Source: Margaritispora aquatica (lineage: Eukaryota > Ascomycota > Leotiomycetes > Helotiales > Discinellaceae). From it: a stretch of 64,000 nt of DNA. Under the pieces are notes generated by a model that saw only the letters and a program-made list of their open reading frames with translations, did no database searches and was not told the origin of the DNA. The stretch's first letter is position 1; every line of letters starts with the position of its first letter. The stretch lies in NCBI GenBank assembly GCA_007644065.1, contig VJWN01000007.1, positions 1,116,001 to 1,180,000 on the forward strand, read 5' to 3'. The position numbers and the translations under genes are program-made. This document shows, piece by piece, positions 49,174 through 61,483 of the stretch.

Positions 49174-49504
49174 CAAAAGGCTGCCAGTCCAATATAGGTA
49201 TATTTCCAACATCGATTCCAAGACCTGTGGACGTAAATTAAACTTTATAGCAGTGATTTAGTCGCCTGAGGGTCCTTTGGCAAAACCTCTTAAACATAAA
49301 TTTGGTCCTACATACAGGAAAAGTAGTAAGAGAGATAGTCGGTAGTCGAACTGCATGGTCAGAAAATATTAGATCACGTGCCTCGTGTTTATCGACGTGA
49401 TGTTTCGACGCGCTTGTTGAAAGGACACGCCCCATCAACTCAACTGGATAATATCTACCTACCTACCAATGAATTGAATCACTTGCCACCACAACCTAGC
49501 AGCG
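49174..49504. other. Tandem intergenic region
   Basis: 331 bp between the peptidase and the large gene. Nothing recognised. Confidence 0.5.
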
Positions 49505-52500
49505 ATGCCTCAGTCAATAGCGAATCAGGATCGGCCGGCCCTGATCCAACAGTTTGTCGTGAAGTATATCCACAATCAGCGCTTTGCAGAGGACAATGGT
49601 GTGCCCAAGAAAAGACTGATTAAGCTACTGCGTAATGAATTCTGCCATGAGGTCCGAGACACGACTTCGGAGCAAACAGTCAAGAGGGAGATGGAACATG
49701 CGGTGCGATTGATGTGCTCGCAATCGATAATCCAGAATGTTGAAATTCCAGGCTGTATGGTGGCTTTTAGATTGCATCCCGACTTCAATCTGCGGGGTAT
49801 GGTGGGGTTACCAGATTCGAGGGAGACAAGTGTAGAGCTCGATGAGGCCATGTTGAAAGAGGCAAACCAGGAGATGGAAGTTCAGAAGCCATCGACACCA
49901 AGGGAAAGCCCAATAGTAGAAGATACCATTGTAGATAGTGAGCTCCTCCCTGCCACATCTCGTTTCATATCAATTGACATTTTCTTGTAGCACAATCCAA
50001 TTTTCCCAAATCACAAACCAATGAAGATGCAATATTAGCTTTCCAGTCCAATAACCCTGGGAGGAATGACGAAACTCCAGTACTAGATGACGAGCACAAT
50101 GCTATGCAATTAGATCCCACAGAGACTGACACTGCAGCACTAGTAGAGAAGGATGACTTAGTATCCGCTAATGCTGAGGGGGGTGGAAAGAAGGAGCCTG
50201 AACACCGAGATGAACAACATATCGAGAAGCACCCTATGCTCTCAGCTCATTTACCATACACAGCAATTACAGAGGAGTCGAAAAATGGTTTGATTTTTAA
50301 TGGCACAGCGCCTGCACCTCAAAGCTTGCAGGACGATTCTACCGCCGATTTTCAAACATCTAAGGACCAACCTAGGGGAGATTTCAGTATGGCTGAAGTC
50401 TCCTTTAGTCCAAATATGAGATTAGCCCTCCCATCAACTCCAATGTCAATACCAGATGTGACGGGAGATGCAAGTTCGCAAGCCGAGCAAGCAGATTTCG
50501 ATTTGAGAACACCTGCAAGTACAGATTGCGGGTCTTATGTGGATCGGTTTATGGGTGATACATCACCTGAATATCAAGAAAGGATTACCTCCACTAGCAA
50601 CTTTGAGGGTCTTCAAGAAGACAAAGCTGGTGATATAGACGTTGCTCAGCAAACATCCAGAAATTTTATGGCAAGTGCTGAAGCAGCTCCGTCGTTGACT
50701 GAAGATACCCAGATGCGTGATAGTCGCAGCAAGGATATAGAAGAAGACCTGCAAGAAGATCTAATGCTTCAAGAGGAACTTCTTCAGCAGCAAATTGCTC
50801 GGGAAGAAATGCTACGTGACCATATGCAGCAAAATGAGATTAGGACGGGCATACATAACCTACAAAAGGAAGAGACCCGTACACATGAGTTACAGGCTAA
50901 AGAGATCATCGGTGATGAAAGAGATTCTGGAAAGCGACTTGACGATATAGATAGAGATGAACAGATGTTGGATTCTGAGAGCCAGACTGACAAGGCGCTT
51001 CCCGATAATTCGCTCACTAGCTTACAATCCGGGGCTATAGCAAATGGGCAGTCGTCAGATGCTATGCAAGAATTAAGACAGAGCAAAACACTTCAAGAGA
51101 ACAGTCAATCTACCGATTTTCGGCAAGAGGAAGCTCTACTATTCGCCACTAAGGGAGAGCATCTCTATGCTATCTCATCAAATAAAGAACAGCCAGACCT
51201 AATGCAACTCGACGAAGCAAACCCGGATGGGGTGATTCGAGCGGCAAGTCACGCCAAAAAGGTCCGGCTGGAAGATGTTTTCCCAGAAAATAGAGAGAAT
51301 GAAAGACATGCTACAATCTCTGTTGGAGGACAACAGGAAAATACACAACACAGTGGACCGCAACTAGATGAGTCAAGTCCAAAGGATATTAAGTCCTCAG
51401 GAGTTGAGCCACAAGACATCCTAGCCAGTTCGCTTCAGGAGGGACAGTCCTCCGCTAATGATGGAATATTAACGAATAGGGTCAAGCGCAACCAAGTTAC
51501 AGACGAGAGTAGACGACCAGATGGCGAACCTGAAGAACTGCAGCTCGAGTCTAGCCAACAACAGAATATAATGCGAGTAAAGCCATGCAGAGAAACACAA
51601 TTTGACGACCCATGTAGCGAGGCATCTGCAAATCTAGCAACAGCAAATTCGTTAGAAAGTTATTCGAATTATGGTCTGACGGAGGCACCAATACTAGAGA
51701 AAATTCCGCAAGTCATCTCACCCATTGATGCAGATGTGTTACCAGCGACCAAGTTGGAACTCAACGCGCGTGCTGGATATTTGGAAGGAACCCCAGCTGG
51801 TGTGGTTGGAGCATCTAATTCTAAAACTACCGAGAAAGTAGCAAGTGACGAAACACGATCAGACTCTCCACAAACGGGGCATTTATTAGATAAATCTTCA
51901 TGGGGGAAAGTTGCATCGGCTGCGAAGCAACTTCCAGAATCATTACTATGCGATAGTATTTCTTCGACGTCAAGTCAGCAGAGAAAGGCTAATGCCGAAT
52001 CATATGATCATCTACAGGCGGAAGCTTTAAAGAGTATTGCTATAACGTCGACTCATATCTCAGATAATCATTCAAACAATTCTCGTGGTAATCAAGCGGA
52101 GAAGGGTACCGTTGCTGGCCCGATTTCTATGATGCCTTTAGATCCCAGGATTGCACAGCGAGTCATACCCGAAACCCAGCAAGAAGATGAGCCAGAGGCA
52201 ATACAGCAGCGGGAGCACATAAATACACAATCTTTTACAACCGATCAGTCCTTGCGTGACGCTGCAAATTCCCTGCTAATGATTCCTAAAGAGAATTCAA
52301 CAGTCTTAGCAAGTCCACAGGAGACTCATGTGCCGCAACAACCAGACGTCAATAGTCTCAAACGCATCCCAAAAATTGCGCAAGGGGATTTACGATCCGT
52401 TCCGAGCGTACCCATTGGATTTGGAACACAATCAAATCCCGAGTCTCTGTTCCAAGATACTACGTCAAGGATGAGCTCAATAGACCAAAGAGCTAGTACA

Positions 52501-54688
52501 TGCAACTCTATAAATGAAGTGACTCACGTAAATGCAGCAAGTATACCTGCACCAACTAGAGCGATCTCAGCAGAGGTCATGCTTGTGATTAAGTCTATGA
52601 TAGATTCGGGATTTCTGAAGCCAGTACAGCCAGAACGCGATGATCCTATGACCGGTATCGAAGTAGGCGACAATTCCATGAAGTCACCAACCGGCGGTGC
52701 GTCCACCGTAGCAACATCACACCGCTATCTCGAGCGAAGGGCTTCTAATACGCTATCTCAACAAGCAAGACAATCGTATCTAGACATGGAATCAGAACCT
52801 GCCTCCGCAGCTCGTACTGAAACAGGATCTACTATTGAGGTTGATACGAACCAAAGGATGGATGAAGACAACACACTTGATTCATCCCAGCCGATATTGA
52901 CACCCAGTAGAAAGCGGATGCGTGTCATGGAGATTGCTCCAAGTGATCAATCAAGTATCTTCGATCCTGTCAGCCCAGCCAGTTCTACCCATTCCACTCC
53001 TCAAAGACCGGCGAAGCGAATTCGCACACCATTGTCTGGATCACGTCGTGCTTCAACTTCAATGAGATTTTCTCCAGGACTCGAGACCACTGTTGTGATG
53101 CAAAGTTTCAGGTCAATTGTCCCATCCAATACACTTAAAGATGAGGATCTGGTAAGCTTTTAAAACTTCCAGCACGACCAACTACTAACTATAGACTTCG
53201 CAGGATAAATCAGAGTTTTGGCTAAAGCAAGCCGTTGAACGACTTCGTGAGCAATGGCCTGATGATAATATAATCACCGATAATGGTTTTGTGGTATGTG
53301 TTGACTGCAACAAACGTGTGAAGCCGCAAAAGAATAGAAACATTTCACACATGGGCACCCATCTAAGAGGTCAGTTGCACAAAGACCAGCGAGCTAGACG
53401 AGGGGAGAGGCTTTCTTTAGCCACATCGATTCTTCCAAGCTCAAACAATATCAGCACCGGATATGGTTTCGACCAAAGTACCTCACGAGATCAAATTGAT
53501 GCCTTCGTTCGAAAGGAGGATGACAATGCTGCATATCACCGAGACATGGCCCATAAAGCGGAACAAGAGGCAGCCAAAGCGAAAATCGTTCGTGAGCAAC
53601 ATCTGCTCTCGCAATTTGCATCACTGGAGGATTCAACATATGGTCGTCTTAACAAGATCGAATCTTCAGTCGAGGCTCTCCGGAAAGATCATAGAGAACA
53701 AGAGTCGAACGTATCTGACAAGTTCGCCATTTTTGAAGATTCAAGCAAGGAGCAAATCTCTGACTTAACGATGAAGATAAGCTTTACTGAGTCGCACATG
53801 ACTGATGCAGAAAACTCTATCCAAGAAGTGGAGAAGAAAGTTGACAATATAGAAACCAACACCACATCAAAAATTGATTCTATGCTTAGCAAACTTGCTC
53901 GATCAGACCTTCGCAATATCGAGCGTTCAGAAAAGCAAGAAAATGAGCATGCAAAGCTAAAATTACAGGTCGCGGAATATAGTAGAAAACATACTACACT
54001 AGAGGAGCAGTTCAAGACACAAGAAGCTCTGAATTCGAAACAATCCCAGACCAACAGATCGCATAAACACAAGTTACGAATACTTGAGGAATCCGTATCC
54101 ACGGTTGGTTCTTTGCAAATGCTCATCGACGACCGAAATTCTGTCATCAAGGAGCTAGATCTCAAAAGTGAAGAGCACTCAAAACATATTCAGCAATTGA
54201 ATCGAAACTTTTATACGATCCAGGACGAAACGAGAATGCTGTTGAAAGAGCAAGCGGATGAAAATGATAAGCGTGTCGAAACAATGAAGAGAGAGCATAC
54301 TACAAGGATGTCAATGATGCGTGATCAGTTCTCTGATCGAGTTAGGAAAAACGAGAAGCAATTCACGGATCATTTGGAGAGCCTCAAGAAAACCTTCGCT
54401 GAGCATATCCAAAAACTCGAAGATAAGCACCATACTCAGATAAAAGAACTCGAAGCCAAACACTATTCAAGGATCAAGAAGCTAGAAAACAAAGTTGCAG
54501 GGCAACAGTCATCCATCAATGTCCACGAGCAGATGATACCTGTCATAATGGAGGACAGCAAAATGCTGCACGGCTATTGCGCGAATCTCAAGGAAGGCTT
54601 AGTGAAAGCTGCAGAGATACAGCAGCAGCCTACGACTGCTAAAAGGAAAAAGTCACATAGATCGAGGACGACGTCTGCGGCGCCATGA
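49505..54688 (+). CDS. Unrecognised 1692-aa nuclear-type protein: N domain, long disordered centre, C2H2-like finger, coiled coil
   Basis: Three exons (49505-49937, 49991-53151, 53204-54688) give 1692 aa. Residues 1-110 look globular (ALIQQFVVKYIHNQRFAEDN, then KKRLIKLLRNEFC). Residues 130-1150 are polar, Gln/Glu/Ser/Asp-rich and surely disordered, with a short Glu/Gln/Leu helix (EEDLQEDLMLQEELLQQQIA). Basic patches SRKRMRVME and RPAKRIRTPLSGSRR (near 1120-1170) resemble nuclear localisation signals. After the second intron, WLKQAVERLREQWPDDNI leads into a finger with C1230, C1233, H1247 and H1251 (CX2CX13HX3H). Residues about 1290-1660 form a long coiled coil, and the C terminus is basic (TAKRKKSHRSRTT). 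I do not recognise the family. A chromatin, centromere or nuclear scaffold role is only a guess from composition. Confidence 0.75.
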
Positions 54689-55075
54689 GCAAATAGTGGA
54701 CCGATGGTTTAAACATATTGTATGATAGTCATGGATAACTCCAATATTTGCTAGCTGTAACTTCAGCTTTGAGCAGAATTATATATTTGAGAATCAATAG
54801 GCACGTACAGGTACAACACACCAAGTCAGGCAATGCAAACATCTGGTAAAGAACATGATGTCAATGAAGCATCCTACCCATACATGTACAAGTTTACAAC
54901 GATTTTGATGCAGTGGAGAGGCGCAGCTGAGGATCGATACTGAATTTAGGCTATATTTACCTTGGCATTACCTTGAGCAGATGGTTGCTGCACCTTATGC
55001 CTCCACCTCCGCTCGCCTCTCCTCAAGCTGCTCAAGCTGCTTAAGAAAAAGGTTGCGCTTCCCATTTAGACAGTT
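54689..55075. other. Intergenic region
   Basis: 387 bp; nothing recognised. Confidence 0.5.
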
Positions 55076-56699
55076 ATGGACGACACGCAAGCCTCCAAAT
55101 CTATCTCTTTATTTAGTTCAGCTGCTGGTCCAGGTTCCATTTCCTTGACAGACCAAGTTACTCAGAATAGCATCAACCGTATCCTCGATCCTGAAGATGG
55201 TCTTTCGACAACCATCACCGAATTGATTATTGGGGAGTGGACTAAGGACAAGCAAGATGTACAAACACTTTGCAGGGTCATTGAGAGTTTGAGTACTCTC
55301 GAAAGCTTCGGGTGAAATCACTCACCATTCCTGGGTTCAGGTTGCTAAATACGAGAACAGTTGGAACTCGACGTCTCGCATTCCAAAAGAACTTCTTGGC
55401 ATATTCCAGCTGCGATTCCCGAATGCGCGTCTCAAGGTTTCCAATTTGCAGAGAGGAGGGGCAACAGAACGTGTCCAGGACACAATCCTAGATCTTGATC
55501 TTTTAGCTTCCCTAAACTCTACTCATTAGAGTATACAGTCTACTGTACAAATCTCTGGAGTCAGCTTTCAGAGTTCCCGGTGCTCACGCGCATACTGCTA
55601 CAAAGCAACAATCTTCGGGCTCTACGGATTGGTTGTAAAATGGACCCCCGCTTTCGTCATAGTGATTACAACTTTCAGTACCCTCAATTCTCTGTTAACA
55701 GCCAAGGTCCGATTAATTTCAACCTTCAACCACCAGATTCGTTCCCAGCAATTGAGGAGCTTTTTTTTCATACCAGAACCACATAACTATGGAATCCCAC
55801 TTTATCAGCTTACAAAGGAACATTGTGTCGCATTAAAGAAGTGCATCAACTTAAGCAAGCTAAAGGTTCTAGGTTTGGGAAAATTACCATCACACAATTT
55901 CTTTGCCGAGAATGTTAGATCAGTACCGTTATTAAAGTCGTTGAGCTTTGCCATCCAGAGCCAATTTTTATCTGAAAAAGAGCCAGAGTACGTCGACGAC
56001 GTAACTGCACAGTTTCTTGACTCCATCTCAGGGCTGGAAGAATTGAACATCGACAATATCTCATCAAAATTCTACCCAAAAATCTGGACAAGTATTCCGC
56101 GACATGGCCCATCCTTGCGAAGTATCAATATTGATGTAGCAGATTACAAGAGCAAAGGAGTCCCTGGATGGGCTGAAGAGGGCCTTGTCCGCCTTCTCGA
56201 CAATAGTCCAAAACTCGCTGTGCTGAAGATCAAAACCGAGCTTCAGGAGTCGCCTGAACATGATATATATCGCCACCTTATATGGATGAGTCTACTTTCT
56301 ATTCCTTTCCAACTTATCATTATTTTGGGATAAGTCTAATTAATTGATCGCTAGCCTGAAAGACCGTTCGCGAAACTCAGCAAATATGGTAACCTACAAA
56401 CACTGCAAATCCTGATACATTTCAAGCCGCGATCTTTCGTGATGCCACCATTCTACGAGCCATCTATTCGTGAAATGGCGGAAGTTTTGTTCTGTGATTT
56501 CTTCTCTGAAAATCAAACCTCGCAGCTGAAGGAGCTGGAACTGAGGGTACAAAGAATTGAGCCTGGCCCTTTCGACGAGAATGGATTGGAATCTGTAACA
56601 GTGCATGTCAAAAGACTAGCGAATGATACCTTACCAACTGGGGGATATGATGGGGAGGGGTTCGAAAGCACAGTCAAGTCCAGTTGTGTTGCTATATAG
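55076..56699 (+). pseudogene. Leucine-rich/F-box-like gene with two frameshifts
   Basis: Exon 1 (55076-55311) and exon 2 (from 55361) join cleanly as LESFGWNSTSRIPKELL. In exon 2 the frame is lost at about 55511-55513, where one base is missing: DLDLLAS should continue as KLYSLEYTVYCTNLW one frame over. It returns to the original frame at the T8 run 55761-55768, where one extra base follows EELFF. Between the lesions the shifted frame is clearly the coding one (LTRILLQSNNLRALRIGCK), while the unshifted frame stops at TAG near 55524. Later parts read LSKLKVLGLGKLPS and ISGLEELNIDNIS, then PERPFAKLSKYGNLQTLQIL to a stop at 56699. The junction at about 56270-56353 has no good donor. Regular Leu spacing suggests the fungal F-box/LRR-like families; no F-box itself is seen. 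Assembly error is the alternative. Confidence 0.6.
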
Positions 56700-57362
56700 A
56701 TCCAAGACGTTTTTTGGGCAGTTATTACATAGTGAAGAACGACTGGGTGTTTGTTCATTCTTTTCTGAGCATGTTGGTGTGTCGACGTTTTCTTTGTTTT
56801 ACAAACCTGGGGAAGGGCCAAAATTCAAACGTATCGAACGACAGGAAAGACTTCATCAAGCTACGCACTCACATCCGATCCCCGTAAGGGGCTCGTCAAA
56901 ACCAAGGGCCACTGCTACATATGTAGAAATCAAACCTACATACGCACCGGAAATATAGCGATTGCAATCTGTGCGTGTACCATTACCAACAAGAATGATT
57001 ATGGAACTAATTGTAGTAGCAGCAGTGAGGACGAGGAATCCTGGCTGCAACCTGGCTGTGTTCTAGTATGCATTTTCGTGAGGGTGTACATGGACAAGGT
57101 ATAGAAAGTGGTCGCTTCACTCCCTGGCCTATATCAAGGTAAGGGTTCTGGACACTAAGTATGGCCAACTAGTGTTTTTACACCAAAAATGGTGCTTATT
57201 ACTAAATTTAATTAAACAACCACGCTAAGCTAGCGTCTATAAATATAGCGCTTTTATTTCTAATTCTTTATTTTTTAATGACTTAACTATAGCAAAAGTT
57301 ATAAGTATTTGAAGTTGGAAAAGTTAGAAATCGTACTTATTAAGTACGTATAAGTACGACTT
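56700..57362. other. AT-rich segment abutting the LysM relic
   Basis: The right part (about 57160-57362) is far more AT-rich than its flanks and carries several short inverted repeats. They are CACCA/TGGTG at 57181-57194, a 9-bp arm pair at 57332-57340 and 57350-57358, and an imperfect palindrome around 57232-57251. It ends just where LysM coding similarity begins. It looks like a mobile-element or RIP-altered fragment, but no full terminal inverted repeats or transposase frame were found. Confidence 0.35.
57332..57358. repeat. Short inverted repeat (9-bp arms)
   Basis: CGTACTTAT and its exact reverse complement ATAAGTACG are separated by 9 bp, with a TAAGTACG copy between them, allowing alternative hairpins. 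Confidence 0.8.
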
Positions 57363-57363
57363 T

Positions 57364-58029
57364 TTGAAAAGAGCGACTTTTCCAGGAGATGACTGTACTG
57401 CTATTGCTTCCAACAAGGAATTAACGCTTGCCAACTTTTATCTTTGGAATCCTGCAGTGGGAGCATCTTGCTCTGCCCTATGGGCTAACACCTACGCGTG
57501 TATCAACATTATTGGAAGTACCACATCAAAAACGATGGCGACAACGACAACGACATCTCCTGGCAACGGTATCATCACGCCTACTCCAATTCAAACCGGG
57601 ATGGCAAAGAACTGCAACACATTTTATATAGTAAAATCAGGGGATGAGTGCGGAACCATCGCCTCTTCACACGGAATATCGCTAGCGAACTTCTATCTTT
57701 GGAATCCTGCAGTTGGGAGCACTTGTTCCTCATTATGGTTGGACACTTATGTCTGTATCAGCATCATCGGGGGAACCACGACGACCTCACGAGCTCCCAC
57801 AACCACTGTTGGTAATGGTGTTGCAACACTCACTCCAATCCAAGCATGTATGATCACCTCTTGCAAGATATTAAAATTGATGGTTTCGGGCGATGAGTGT
57901 GGACTCATCGCTTCCGCAGCTGGAATCACCTTGGCCAACTTTTACGCTTGGAATTCCGGTGTAGGTTCTGCCCGTGGAAGCTTGTGGCTGGGATACTATG
58001 TCTGCATTGACATTCAGAATGAGGCTTGA
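57364..58029 (+). pseudogene. 5'-truncated multi-LysM protein gene
   Basis: An open frame of 221 codons encodes three LysM-type modules separated by Thr/Pro-rich linkers: GDDCTAIASNKELTLANFYL, then SGDECGTIASSHGISLANFY, then SGDECGLIASAAGITLANFY. Each should end in a TCSSLW...YVCI-like cysteine segment. In the third, the first Cys of that segment is replaced (SARGSLW), so a disulfide is lost. The frame begins without ATG (first codon TTG), inside module 1, and there is no signal peptide. The coding part therefore starts at a breakpoint near 57380 beside an AT-rich segment. LysM proteins of fungi bind chitin and are normally secreted. The remaining frame is intact, so a rescued upstream exon cannot be excluded. 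Confidence 0.65.
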
Positions 58030-58597
58030 TAGCGGCTCTGCACCAGAAAACGACAGGAGTAACTGGAAGCTGAATATAAGTTAGATGCTAAATAGAATAA
58101 AAAGTGGAGAGTAGATGAAACTCATGATTGCGTGTGTTATCTAATGCTTCGTTAGCTTTTGTCAAAGATGCCGCGATATCAAGATGATTGGAGTGTTTCA
58201 AAAGCGAGCGAGCAATGGTGAAGTCTCTAGGCTGATAACTGACTGTCGTGTACATGTATATATCTAGCCGACGACCCATCAGTGCGTTACCGGAACACTT
58301 GAATCGTCGACTCAATTCATTCGTCCTTGGCGCTGGGCCGTGCGGGTTTTTGTTGACTATACTCGAGTATTGCGCCACGGCTGAAGGAGATAGTATAGAA
58401 TTCCCACATTTCCGAGTCAAAATTCCTTCTTTCGTCCATGTATAAATAGTTAGCCAGCTGAACTATGGAGCACTGAAGATTAGGGATTGGAAACAAGGAG
58501 TATGTCTACACGTGGCAGAGGGGAACTGACTCCGTATACAAAGAAAGAAGAACTCCCCTCAAACTGCCCTCAAGAATTGTAGGACTTACTATTTCAG
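58030..58597. other. Intergenic region
   Basis: 568 bp between the LysM relic and the glycosyltransferase. No feature recognised. Confidence 0.45.
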
Positions 58598-60262
58598 ATG
58601 AAGTCTTTTGAAAACTCGGTTAGAGGTGTTATGACTATATCATCACCATCCTCATCTCTCGAAAGTCTGGACAGCCTAGAAAGTGGCATAAACGCTGCAA
58701 AACTAGAAGCAGCCAACCGCTATTTCCGCTGGAACCTATTATTTCTCCTAATAATCTTCACCTTTCTTCTATTTCCAATATGGATGCCTTTTATTCCCTA
58801 TGTCAACCAAGCGACCAATGTTGTCATCATAATCATAATCGGTATTTTTCAACTCATCTGGCTGACAGCCACCATTTGCGCCATCCGTCGAACACTGGCT
58901 ATCAACAGCCGAAACAAGCTCAAGGCCACAAAAGCCCAAGATGTCGAATCAGCTAGCGCCACGGCTAACGACTACTCAACTATTCGTCACATAGTTGCCA
59001 TGACCTTGTACAAGGAACCCATGAGCGTACTGCAAACCACATTGGACTCACTCGTGCAGCAAAAAGATGCCAAATCCCGCCTTTCTGTCATTATTGGCAT
59101 GGAATGCCGCACACCTGACAAGGAAGCCAAACGCGATGAAGTCTACGCAAAGTATGAGAGCAAATTCCTCCGTCTCGTCGTCACCTTCCACCCCTCGGAC
59201 ATTCATGGAGAAATCAGCGGCAAGTGCTCCAACATGAATTACGCCTGTCGCCAAGGCCTACAGATCCTCCGTCAAGATGTCGACTATAACTATGAGAAAT
59301 ACGAACACATCTTTACCAACTGCGACTGCGATGCCGTCTTCGATCCCGAATACATGCTGGAGCTGGAAACTGAGTACTCCAAGCTAGATGTCGCCGACCG
59401 CCACTCCTCTATCTGGCAATCCATCATCATCTACAAGCGCGACTCCATGCCGTTCTTTGTCGACATTACTGGTGTTTTGCGTACCTTTTTCTTCATGGGT
59501 GTTTTGATTCCCTGGAACATTAATCCCATGTCTCATTACTCTCTCAGTGTCAAGTTGTTGGAGGAGGGCGCCTTTACCCACCCGGCCTATCAGATGGAGG
59601 ATATTATTGCCCTCATTCGCTATACCATCATCACACGACGAGAAATCCGCATTCGGCCTTTGAATCTCATTTCCATCAATGGTCCGACCTCTGGCGCCAA
59701 CTACGCAGATGAAATCCGCGAATGGGCCCTTCAGGTTCGCCGATGGACCATTGGCGCCGGTGAAGTCTTCCACTACTTCATTGTTAAGACCTACCGAATG
59801 CCTGGGCTCTATCTGTCCATAAGCTGGGCCACTCGCTTCTTCACCTACTATGGCCTCGTTCTCTGCGCCAGCGGCATCTTCTCTGTGATCTCCCCTATCA
59901 TTGTTCAGCTCATTAACATGGTTGCTGCTGAACATGATCGACTCTTCATTAGCGATTCTCTTTTTCAAGGCATTTGCTTTATCTTCTTGGGAACGCAATA
60001 CGCGTTTTTACTCATTGTTACCGTCCTCGTCCGTTGGAACCTACCTATGTCCGGCGACGGCAATAACAATTACAACAAGGGTCTTCGGGGAGTTGCAAGA
60101 GGTCTGTTGCATTGGATCTTGATGCTGCCGACCATTCTTGCCTACAGCTTTGTAGAGCTCTACTCCTTCTTCGAATTGGCGTTTAGAGGAAAGGATGTTT
60201 GCAAGCATAATGCTGCTAGCAAGAGCAATCTAGTCCTTATAAAAGGTACTGGGAATTCTTGA
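58598..60262 (+). CDS. Multi-pass GT2-family glycosyltransferase (intronless)
   Basis: Single exon, 554 aa. Two membrane helices at about residues 45-68 and 70-93 precede a cytosolic catalytic domain. That domain starts TIRHIVAMTLYKEPMSVLQT. It contains the donor-binding NCDCDAVFDPEY (D243 and D245), the probable catalytic QMEDI (E334, D335) and QVRRW at 379-383, the layout of processive GT2 enzymes such as chitin, cellulose and hyaluronan synthases. The C-terminal half has at least four more helices. The protein is much shorter than fungal chitin synthases and lacks their flanking domains, so the polymer or lipid product is unknown. It is one of only two intronless genes here, and the only one in the accessory 55-64 kb part. 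Codon choice is richer in C-ending codons than in neighbouring relics. Confidence 0.85.
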   Translation: MKSFENSVRGVMTISSPSSSLESLDSLESGINAAKLEAANRYFRWNLLFLLIIFTFLLFPIWMPFIPYVNQATNVVIIIIIGIFQLIWLTATICAIRRTLAINSRNKLKATKAQDVESASATANDYSTIRHIVAMTLYKEPMSVLQTTLDSLVQQKDAKSRLSVIIGMECRTPDKEAKRDEVYAKYESKFLRLVVTFHPSDIHGEISGKCSNMNYACRQGLQILRQDVDYNYEKYEHIFTNCDCDAVFDPEYMLELETEYSKLDVADRHSSIWQSIIIYKRDSMPFFVDITGVLRTFFFMGVLIPWNINPMSHYSLSVKLLEEGAFTHPAYQMEDIIALIRYTIITRREIRIRPLNLISINGPTSGANYADEIREWALQVRRWTIGAGEVFHYFIVKTYRMPGLYLSISWATRFFTYYGLVLCASGIFSVISPIIVQLINMVAAEHDRLFISDSLFQGICFIFLGTQYAFLLIVTVLVRWNLPMSGDGNNNYNKGLRGVARGLLHWILMLPTILAYSFVELYSFFELAFRGKDVCKHNAASKSNLVLIKGTGNS

Positions 60263-61483
60263 GATCCTGGCCCACCACCTCTTTCCTTTCCACTCAAGAA
60301 GGCCTAGCCTACTCGAAAACTGCAGCTTGGCCAGACTTGCCACGCCAAATGTTCTTGTTGAACAGCGCTCCATTGAGCTATCCAATGGTCGGCTAGCATG
60401 ACGACCCTCTTCTGGGTCCCACGAGAGAGTTTATGTGCCATATCAAGTATGGAGTATCGTGGAAGAGTAGTCGCAGAAAAGTCGATGAAAAGGATGATTG
60501 TCTTGTAACAATGTCAATAACACAGATGTACACTTTGCTAGCGTTGTTCCCCATTGCTGGGATGTTTGTCAATCGGAGGATACACAACCTAGCGATATAA
60601 TTTCCACAGAGTAGTACCAGCAAATCTCCACTAGCTCTTTAGAAAATCGTTCGAATGGAGCTTAAAGGTGTTGCAAGTGTATCAAATCTGAAGTGTCTCT
60701 GGTCGTGGAGAGATATGTATGTGTTTGGTGGAGACCGGTTTGTCTCCATTCTAAGTAGGTTACATGCTATGAAATGTTTCGAATCTACCATCTCGAAGTC
60801 TCCACAAGCTCGCAAATTTTCTTGATGTCAAATCTAATATCAAGATTCTGGCAATCTAGATAGATCTATGTAGCCCTGCGGCAGATGCAGTAGTCACTGT
60901 GTCATGCGACATTGTGGTCCATAAGATAGTAATAGCAATGGTGGTCTCGATCAACCTGATTGTAATTATGGTATAATTCCGAAGGCCAGACTGGGAACGC
61001 TGTTATCACACATAAGAGTGGTGATTTGATGCGTTCGAGAGGTCGTATGTTGCGTTGTCAAGAAATGCTGACTAAGCACTCATCTTGCCACTTTCCCTCA
61101 CTCGCTACACCTAGCTAAGTTTTCGCTTAGAAGGGGGTTTGTTTGTCCCCATCTGTAAATGGAAATGATTTGCTTCATCAGATTAGATGTTACTTTCACC
61201 TAGCTCAAATGCATCCCATGTAAGACAAAGCCCGTTACTGAATACATACTGGTCTTCAAACAATCAGCGCATGGGGATGCTGCAACGTTTAATAATGTTC
61301 TCCATTTGCTTGTCGCTTCAACCTTGGCTATGAGTATATCAACTTAGGGGCGAATGAAGTGAGATGACGAAGCAATCATCTCGGTGCAGTAGAGAAAATA
61401 ATGATAAAGTGTTCAGTCTTCTGATGGTAGTCTTGGTGGAATTAAATCAATTCTCTTGTCGTCACTATCATTCCTTGACTTCT
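60263..61483. other. Convergent 3' intergenic region
   Basis: 1.2 kb between convergent stops. AT-rich, no feature recognised. Confidence 0.45.
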
